A DNA stretch of 64,000 nucleotides from Micromonospora saelicesensis (GTDB taxonomy: Bacteria > Actinomycetota > Actinomycetes > Mycobacteriales > Micromonosporaceae), in NCBI RefSeq assembly GCF_900091575.1, contig NZ_FMCR01000006.1, positions 458,699 through 522,698 of the forward strand, given 5' to 3'. Numbering within the stretch: position 1 is the first letter of the stretch; every line of letters starts with the position of its first letter. The translations under genes were made by a program, and so were the position numbers. Under the pieces are notes generated by a model. It was not told the origin of the DNA. It did no database searches and worked only from the letters and a program-made list of their open reading frames with translations. Of this stretch, positions 59,079-64,000 are shown piece by piece.

Positions 59079-60641
59079 TCAGCGGGTGTGGTAGTTGGGC
59101 GCCTCGACGGTCATCTGGATGTCGTGCGGGTGGCTCTCCTTCAGACCAGCCGCGGTGATCCGGATGAGCTGGCCCCGGCGGTGCAGATCGGGGATGTTCT
59201 CCGCACCGGCGTATCCCATGGCCAGCCGCAGCCCGCCGACCAGCTGGTGGGCGACCCGGGACAGCGGCCCCCGGTAGGGCACCTGACCCTCCACGCCCTC
59301 GGGAACCAGCTTGTCGTCGCTGAGCACGTCCTGCTGGAAGTAACGGTCCTTGCTGTACGACTTGGCCTGACCCCGGGACTGCATCGCGCCGAGCGACCCC
59401 ATCCCGCGGTACGTCTTGAACTGCTTGCCGTTGACGAAGATCAGCTCGCCGGGGCTCTCCTCGCAGCCGGCCAGCAGGCTGCCGAGCATCACCGTGTCGG
59501 CGCCGGCCACCAGGGCCTTGGCGATGTCACCGGAATACTGGATGCCGCCGTCGCCGATCACCGGCACGCCGGCCGGGCGGGCGGCCCGGGCCGCCTCCAT
59601 GATCGCGGTCACCTGCGGCACGCCGACCCCGGCGACGATGCGGGTGGTGCAGATCGCGCCCGGCCCCACGCCCACCTTGACGCCGTCGGCGCCGGCGTCG
59701 ACAAGCGCCTTCGCGCCGGCGTACGTGGCCACGTTGCCGCCCATGATGTCGACAGTCACGTCGGCCTTGAGCCGGCGGACCATGTCCAGCACGGCCCGCT
59801 GGTGACCGTGCGCGGTGTCCACGATCAGCACGTCGACGCCCGCGTCGACCAGGGCACGAGCCCGCTTGTACGCGTCCTCGCCCACACCGATGGCGGCGGC
59901 GACCCGCAGCCGGCCGGCGTCGTCCTTGCTGGCGTCCGGGTACTGCTCGCTCTTGGTGAAGTCCTTGACGGTGATCAGGCCACGCAGCCGGCCCGAGTCG
60001 TCGACGATCGGCAGCTTCTCGACCTTGTGCTGACGCAGCAGCGCCAGGGCGTCGTCCTTGCTCACCCCGACCCGCGCGGTGACCAGCGGGGTGTGGGTCA
60101 TGATCTCGCGAACCGGAGTGTTCGGCTCGGAGACGAAACGCATGTCCCGGTTGGTGACGATGCCGACCAGTTGGCCGTCGCCGTCCACCACCGGAACGCC
60201 GGAGATGCGGTAACGCCCGCACAGCTCGTCGACCTCGCGCAGCGTGTCGTCCGGGCTGGCGGTCACCGGGTTGGTGATCATGCCGGACTCGGAGCGCTTC
60301 ACCAGGTCGACCTGGAGGGCCTGGTCCTCCAGGGAGAGGTTGCGGTGCAACACGCCGATGCCACCCTGGCGGGCCATGGCGATCGCCATCCGGGCCTCGG
60401 TCACCGTGTCCATCGCGCTGGACAGCAGCGGAATCGACAACTCGATGTTGCGGGTGAGCTTCGTCCGGGTGTTGACCCGGCTGGGCACCACGTCCGACTC
60501 GCCCGGCTGAAGCAGCACGTCGTCGAAGGTGAGGCCGAGCGGAACCACCCGGGCGGAGCCGGCCGGCAGCTCGGGCAGGTGGCCGCCCAGGTCGGCGTGC
60601 TCGACGCCGGCCGGAAGATCGGTGCTGGGCGAATTTTCCAC
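59079..60641 (-). CDS. guaB: Inosine-5'-monophosphate dehydrogenase
   Basis: A 520-residue NAD-dependent enzyme converting IMP to XMP, the committed step to GMP. LGLTFDDVLLQPGESDVVPS starts the barrel, two CBS domains lie at about residues 115-240 (YRISGVPVVDGDGQLVGIVTNRDMRF and KVEKLPIVDDSGRLRGLITVKD), and the catalytic loop is VGVGPGAICTTRIVAGVGVPQ near 335, followed by the mobile flap (YRGMGSLGAM, SYSKDRYFQ). It is likely co-transcribed with guaB3 and feeds GuaA. Confidence 0.97.
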   Translation of the reverse strand: MENSPSTDLPAGVEHADLGGHLPELPAGSARVVPLGLTFDDVLLQPGESDVVPSRVNTRTKLTRNIELSIPLLSSAMDTVTEARMAIAMARQGGIGVLHRNLSLEDQALQVDLVKRSESGMITNPVTASPDDTLREVDELCGRYRISGVPVVDGDGQLVGIVTNRDMRFVSEPNTPVREIMTHTPLVTARVGVSKDDALALLRQHKVEKLPIVDDSGRLRGLITVKDFTKSEQYPDASKDDAGRLRVAAAIGVGEDAYKRARALVDAGVDVLIVDTAHGHQRAVLDMVRRLKADVTVDIMGGNVATYAGAKALVDAGADGVKVGVGPGAICTTRIVAGVGVPQVTAIMEAARAARPAGVPVIGDGGIQYSGDIAKALVAGADTVMLGSLLAGCEESPGELIFVNGKQFKTYRGMGSLGAMQSRGQAKSYSKDRYFQQDVLSDDKLVPEGVEGQVPYRGPLSRVAHQLVGGLRLAMGYAGAENIPDLHRRGQLIRITAAGLKESHPHDIQMTVEAPNYHTR

Positions 60642-60827
60642 GATTGCTCCCCTGAGCTGCTCGGATGGGCTTCAGCGAGGTGGCGCGGGCGGGCACCGGA
60701 GCGCGCCACGGTGCCGGCACGTCGCCTCATCGTACCCAGTGAGCTGGGCGACCCGTCCGTGGCAGGCCGGGCCGGCGCCGAGGCCGGGGGGCGGACGTTC
60801 GCACCGCGTTGGGTCTACGGTGAGGGG

Positions 60828-61247
60828 GTGCACGACGAGCCCATCGACCCGTTCAATGGCGACCCGGCCGATCCGACCGCGGGTCTGGATGACCCGGGCG
60901 ATGACGCGACGCCGGATCCGCTGACCGACGTCGAGCGGCAGGATGTGCTGGAAGACCTCGCTGACCTGGAGATCTACCAAGCTCTGCTGGCCCCGATCGG
61001 GGTTCGCGGGCTGGTGATCGAATGCGAGGACTGTCGCGAGCCGCACTACTTCGACTGGGACCTGCTCCGCGGCAACCTGCGGCACCTGCTCAACTCGGGC
61101 CGTCCCCGCGTGCACGAACCCGCCTACGACCCGGACCCGGACCACTACGTGACCTGGGACTACGCCCGGGGGTACGCGGACGGGGTGCACGACACCCTGT
61201 CCGAGGGCACCGAGGACGAGCCGGGCGCCCCGACCGCCACCAAGTGA
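60828..61247 (+). CDS. DUF5319 family protein (Rv3412-like)
   Basis: A 139-residue acidic cytoplasmic protein. An Asp/Pro-rich head (DEPIDPFNGDPADPTAG) is followed by a conserved domain LTDVERQDVLEDLADLEIYQALLAPIGVRGLVIECEDCREPHYFDWDLLRGNLRHLLNSG, with a CxxC and a nearby histidine that could bind metal, and VTWDYARGYADGVHDTL. GTG at 60828 with GAGGGG upstream. In mycobacteria the homologous gene (Rv3412) also lies beside guaB2. Function unknown. Confidence 0.82.
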   Translation: MHDEPIDPFNGDPADPTAGLDDPGDDATPDPLTDVERQDVLEDLADLEIYQALLAPIGVRGLVIECEDCREPHYFDWDLLRGNLRHLLNSGRPRVHEPAYDPDPDHYVTWDYARGYADGVHDTLSEGTEDEPGAPTATK

Positions 61248-61354
61248 CACCGCCGCGCGGCTGCGCGACGTACCCCTGCTGTCCCGTGCCGTGCCGTGCG
61301 ACCGCGCGGCGTTTCCGGCTGCCCGGCGTGCGCTGCGGCGGCGCTGCGCGGATA

Positions 61355-62170
61355 TCAGGCCACTAGACCGGCGCGGAAGCCCGCCGCCACCGCGTGGGCC
61401 CGGTCCCGGGCGCCAAGCTTGCGGAACAACCGGCGGGCGTGCGTCTTGACGGTGTCCTCCGAGACGAACAGCTCCCGGCCGATCTCCGCGTTGCTCTTGC
61501 CCTCGGCCATGCCGAGCAACACCTGAAGCTCACGCTCGGTGAGGCCGATCGACGCCCGACCCGGTCGGGCGTTCGGGGCAGGACGGCCCGGGTCGGTCTG
61601 CGCCGGCGACTCGCCGGTCCCCGCCTCCGCCTCGTCGTCGCCCCGCTGCACCGGCACCGACGCCACCCCGGCCGGCCCGTCGGCGGCCGTGGCCGCCCAG
61701 CCGGGCTCACCGGAACCACGCGGCGACGGTCCGGAGCGGCCGGAACCACCTACCGCCGCCGCGTCGCGGGCCGGATCGGTGATCCGCTGCCGGGAAGCTC
61801 GGCCGGGTGCGGTGAGCAGCAGTAGCGCCTTCGCCACCGCGCTGGTCAGGTCATGGTCGACATTCTGGATGAGCCCCCGGGCGCCGGCGCTGATGGTGGC
61901 CGCCGCGGCCTCGGACTCCTCGGTGCCGAGCAGCAGCACCGCCGCCTGCGGCGCACGCGCCAACACCCGGCGGACGAAGCCGGCGCTGTCCGGCCGGGTG
62001 AGGGCCGTGTCGGCCAGGACCACGTCGGCCGGTCGCTCGGCCAGCCGCAGCATCACCTCGGGATCAGAGACGGCGGTACGAACGATCGCGGACAACCCCA
62101 GCCGCGCGGCAGCAGAAGTAAGGTGCTGGGCCGCGAGTGGTGTCCGAACGCACACAAGAACGGTACGCAC
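61355..62170 (-). CDS. bldM: BldM-type orphan response regulator with degenerate receiver
   Basis: A 271-residue regulator. The C-terminal 65 residues (LTERELQVLLGMAEGKSNAEIGRELFVSEDTVKTHARRLFRKLGARDRAHAVAAGFRAGLVA) match the DNA-binding domain of Streptomyces BldM as I recall it. The N-terminal 120 residues have the length and rhythm of a receiver domain (VVLADTALTRPDSAGFVRRVL), but the first acidic pair is replaced (VLVCVRTP) and the usual lysine is absent (GLIQNVD), so phosphorylation is doubtful. An 85-residue Gly/Pro/Ser/Arg linker, longer than in Streptomyces, joins them. GTG at 62170 follows GAGAGGAG. It is divergent from whiD, as in Streptomyces where the two genes adjoin. Confidence 0.8.
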   Translation of the reverse strand: MRTVLVCVRTPLAAQHLTSAAARLGLSAIVRTAVSDPEVMLRLAERPADVVLADTALTRPDSAGFVRRVLARAPQAAVLLLGTEESEAAAATISAGARGLIQNVDHDLTSAVAKALLLLTAPGRASRQRITDPARDAAAVGGSGRSGPSPRGSGEPGWAATAADGPAGVASVPVQRGDDEAEAGTGESPAQTDPGRPAPNARPGRASIGLTERELQVLLGMAEGKSNAEIGRELFVSEDTVKTHARRLFRKLGARDRAHAVAAGFRAGLVA

Positions 62171-62292
62171 TGTGGTCTCCTCTCCGCCAACGAGCAGACC
62201 ATGACGCGGTCGGCTGGGGAGGAGGTTCCCGGCAATCCTTCGAACTTTTCCGACAGATAGGGCAAAAGCCGCAATTTCCCGGACGTTTTCGA

Positions 62293-62306
62293 TCACAGAC
62301 GTGTGA
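62293..62306. promoter_or_regulatory. Palindrome TCACA-GACG-TGTGA between bldM and whiD
   Basis: A perfect 5-base inverted repeat lies near the middle of the 253-base divergent gap, about 120 bases from each start. TTGACG follows at 62308-62313. The symmetry suggests a dimeric regulator such as BldD or BldM itself, but neither consensus can be matched firmly by eye. Confidence 0.4.
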
Positions 62307-62423
62307 GTTGACGAAAGCCCGGGTACCGGGAGATCCAGGCCGGGAACGGTGCGCCTGCGCGGCCCGCCGCCCGGATGCCGGCCATAAGGATTCTCGCGGA
62401 GCCGCGCGGGAGGAGGGGTGCTG

Positions 62424-62807
62424 ATGTCGAACGTACGTAGACTGCCCGGACCCATCGTCGATCTCTGGGACTGGCAGCGACTCGGTGCCTGCCGAGGGCG
62501 CGACAGCGCCCAGTTCTTCCACCCCGACGGTGAGCGTGGTTCTTCCCGGCTGCGTCGCGAGTCCGCCGCCAAGTCGGTCTGCCGCGCCTGCCCGGTTCGC
62601 GCCGAGTGCGCCGCCCACGCCCTGTCGGTACGGGAGCCGTACGGCGTGTGGGGCGGCTTCAGCGAGTCGGAGCGCCTGCGACTGCTCGCCGTCGGCTGGG
62701 AGGACCTGGCAGACCGCCGGCACGCTCGGGTCGACGTCGCACGGTTGGAGGCCCGCCTGGGCCGCCCGCACAAGTCGACCGTCCCGGCCCAACGCAACGT
62801 CGCCTGA
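62424..62807 (+). CDS. whiD: WhiB-family iron-sulfur regulator (WhiD/WhiB3-like)
   Basis: A 127-residue transcription factor. The four cluster cysteines are in LGACRGRDS (near 23), KSVCRACPVRAECAAHAL (near 53, 56 and 62), followed by the GVWGG turn and SESERLRLL. The start LPGPIVDLWDWQ and FFHPDGERG are typical of the WhiB3/WhiD subgroup. It should carry a [4Fe-4S] cluster and partner with a principal sigma factor. ATG at 62424 is chosen with the GGAGG about 10 bases upstream; GTG at 62418 is possible. The C-terminal tail is basic and about 25 residues longer than WhiB3. Confidence 0.92.
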   Translation: MSNVRRLPGPIVDLWDWQRLGACRGRDSAQFFHPDGERGSSRLRRESAAKSVCRACPVRAECAAHALSVREPYGVWGGFSESERLRLLAVGWEDLADRRHARVDVARLEARLGRPHKSTVPAQRNVA

Positions 62808-62830
62808 CCCGAGGCGTCCCCAACATCCGC

Positions 62831-62863
62831 GAGACCGCGTCCCCGCCCCGGGGGCGCGGTTTC
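62831..62863 (+). terminator. Hairpin terminator after whiD
   Basis: GAGACCGCG (62831-62839) pairs with CGCGGTTTC (62855-62863) with one G.U pair, extended by a C-run and G-run in the interior. It lies 24 bases after the whiD stop. Confidence 0.65.
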
Positions 62864-63145
62864 GTGCCGTTCATGCGGTTCCGAGCGGCCAGGGCCTCCG
62901 TCGCCACCGCCGGCAAGGCCGTGATCAACACGGGTTCCTTGATGTCGGGGCATCCCACCGGCCCGGACACCCGATTTCAATGACCCCAAGCCGGGTGTCC
63001 CCGGGGGCAGACAGAGGGCGCGCCCTGGGGAGGTTTGTCCGGTCTGGGGCATTCAAGCCGGGCGTAGGGCTTAGGCTGCTGCGAGGTACGCGGTCTTTGT
63101 CCGGTGACCGGATGCACTCATGGGCCGGAATCATGGCCGGGGCGG

Positions 63146-63335
63146 GGTCGTTACACATCCTGACGATCGCAGCACCACGACCCGCCGCCCGACCCTGAGG
63201 GCTGGTCGCGCAGGTCGGAATGCCAACCTCCACCCGGTCGTTACAGTCCCCACGAACGACCGCAGGCACCGCCACCATGAGGGCGCCGGCAGGTGGGCCA
63301 ACCCCGGAATGACCCCGGCCCCCCGGTCGTTACAC
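63146..63335. promoter_or_regulatory. Three GGTCGTTACA direct repeats
   Basis: GGTCGTTACAC at 63146-63156, GGTCGTTACA at 63236-63245 and GGTCGTTACAC at 63325-63335 are spaced by 90 and 89 bases. The first and third are also preceded by similar CCGGAAT and CCCCGG segments. The reverse complement TGTAACGACC contains GTAAC, the core reported for MtrA sites near wall-hydrolase genes in actinobacteria. The boxes end 175 bases before the gene at 63510. Confidence 0.55.
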
Positions 63336-63509
63336 AGGGACCCGGCGCCACGAGCCCCCGCTCGCAGGTCGCCGCCCGACGCCCGACACGGCGTCACCCC
63401 CCAAACTTTTCCCCCTTTGTACGTGCAGCGCCGGACGAGGTGCTCACACCCTTACCGCCGTTCCCCCTTTGGCGGTTGGGGTGTTCTACCCCCGAAGGAG
63501 CTACCCCTC

Positions 63510-64000
63510 ATGAACACGATCTTCCGTAAGAGCATGCTGTCTGTTGCTGGTCTCGCGTTCGCCGGTGGTGTCTTCGCCGGCCCGATCGCCGCCCACGCCA
63601 ACCCGGTGGATGCCAAGCCCGTTGCGGTGGCCGTGCAGTCGGCGGCGCCGAAGCCGCAGGGCGAGCAGTCCCACATCAGCCTCAACGACGAGCAGACCGC
63701 CAACGTCAAGGCGATCATCGCCGCCACGAAGAAGGCCGGTCTGCCCGAGCGGGCCGCGGTCATCTCGATCGCGACGAGCCTGCAGGAGTCGAAGCTGGAA
63801 AACCTGGGTCACCTGGGCGACATGAACGACCACGACTCGCTGGGCCTGTTCCAGCAGCGCCCGTCCAGTGGTTGGGGTACGCCGGAGCAGATCACCGACC
63901 CCGAGTACTCGACGACCGCGTTCCTCAAGGGTTTGAAGCAGGTTGACGGGTGGCAGGACATGGCGCTGACCGACGCCGCGCAGACGGTGCAGGTGTCGGC
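63510..64000 (+). CDS. Secreted lysozyme/transglycosylase-like protein (partial, C-terminus outside window)
   Basis: The first 163 residues of an exported protein. The signal peptide is MNTIFRKSMLSVAGLAFAGGVFAGPIAAHA, with cleavage likely after AHA at residue 30. After an Ala/Val/Lys/Pro-rich linker comes a helical segment ISLNDEQTANVKAIIAATKKAGLPERAAVISIATSLQESKLENLGHLGDMNDHDSLGLFQQRPSSGWGTPEQI that resembles the lysozyme-like fold: the glutamate in SLQESKLENL would be the catalytic acid, and LGLFQQRP matches the second family block. AAGGAG lies 9 bases before the ATG at 63510. The upstream GGTCGTTACA boxes suggest coordinated control with wall growth. Confidence 0.82.
   Translation, partial: MNTIFRKSMLSVAGLAFAGGVFAGPIAAHANPVDAKPVAVAVQSAAPKPQGEQSHISLNDEQTANVKAIIAATKKAGLPERAAVISIATSLQESKLENLGHLGDMNDHDSLGLFQQRPSSGWGTPEQITDPEYSTTAFLKGLKQVDGWQDMALTDAAQTVQVS

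Larger units (their letters stand above)
62808..63509. other. Long regulatory leader upstream of the transglycosylase-like gene
   Basis: This 702-base gap holds a whiD terminator hairpin (62831-62863, nine to fourteen base pairs with one G.U), a second hairpin (GGACACCCG at 62965-62973 with CGGGTGTCC at 62992-63000), and three GGTCGTTACA boxes at about 90-base spacing (63146, 63236, 63325). No gene could be supported, and I saw no ydaO-type riboswitch. Confidence 0.6.

Noticed and set aside
58434..60827. Long plus-strand frame of over 900 codons ending in the DUF5319 gene
   Set aside because: All but the last 140 codons are antisense to guaB3 and guaB. Only the part from GTG 60828 has family sequence.

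Overview
The window is chromosomal DNA from a high-GC actinomycete, almost certainly Micromonospora or a close Micromonosporaceae relative. The evidence is very high G+C at third codon positions, many GTG starts, lipoprotein and Tat signals, WhiB and BldM regulators, a PspC-type sensor kinase, GuaB3, and a gene order that matches the conserved actinobacterial block sucC-sucD / purN-purH / folD / mdh / pcrA / chorismate mutase / guaA / guaB3-guaB / bldM-whiD as I remember it from Streptomyces (SCO4767 to SCO4827) and, in part, Mycobacterium tuberculosis (Rv3409c to Rv3416). No phage, IS element, rRNA, tRNA or CRISPR array was seen.

Layout. 1-2155: an ABC-2 exporter (two ATPases flanking one permease). 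2396-7538: a GT2 glycosyltransferase, a fused ATP-sulfurylase-like/APS kinase protein, and a DeoR-galT operon. 7863-12183: icd, an MBL-fold hydrolase, mdh and folD. 12665-18405: a five-gene oligopeptide ABC importer on the plus strand. 18503-26384: purH, purN, small DUF4190 proteins, a DUF6350 membrane protein, sucD, sucC and a stand-alone B12-binding mutase subunit. 26871-28622: two secreted M23 peptidases. 28728-31133: pcrA. 31298-31849: an aromatic leader peptide, attenuator and chorismate mutase. 32018-37755: a second oligopeptide importer, paralogous to the first and on the opposite strand. 38336-42952: an envelope-stress-like module (LuxR response regulator, PspC histidine kinase, PspC/LiaF-like protein, small membrane protein). 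43122-45458: psd and pssA for phosphatidylethanolamine synthesis. 45729-48389: two paralogous double-Nudix proteins separated by a repeat-rich gap. 48533-60641: a PspC protein, guaA, a ChoD-like GMC oxidoreductase, an LCP ligase, two M1 lipoprotein peptidases, a Tat-exported TIM-barrel protein, guaB3 and guaB. 60828-62807: DUF5319, a BldM-type regulator and whiD/whiB3. 63510-end: start of a secreted lysozyme/transglycosylase-like protein.

Metabolic theme: TCA enzymes (icd, mdh, sucCD), the last steps of purine synthesis (purN, purH, guaB, guaA), one-carbon supply (folD), peptide uptake, and cell-wall or membrane maintenance under developmental regulators.

The most notable signals are noncoding. 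(1) A leaderless peptide with a Phe-Tyr-Phe-Tyr-Tyr run, an intrinsic terminator and a competing antiterminator pairing lie just upstream of chorismate mutase, which is the layout of a transcription attenuator. (2) A dispersed family of long, near-perfect hairpins anchored on GATC lies only in intergenic gaps, mostly between convergent genes. (3) GGTCGTTAC/GTAAC boxes recur upstream of cell-wall hydrolase genes. (4) A 19-unit heptanucleotide array lies between the paralogous Nudix genes. (5) Several proteins carry degenerate catalytic or receiver sites: the sulfurylase domain, one Nudix box, the BldM receiver and GuaB3.
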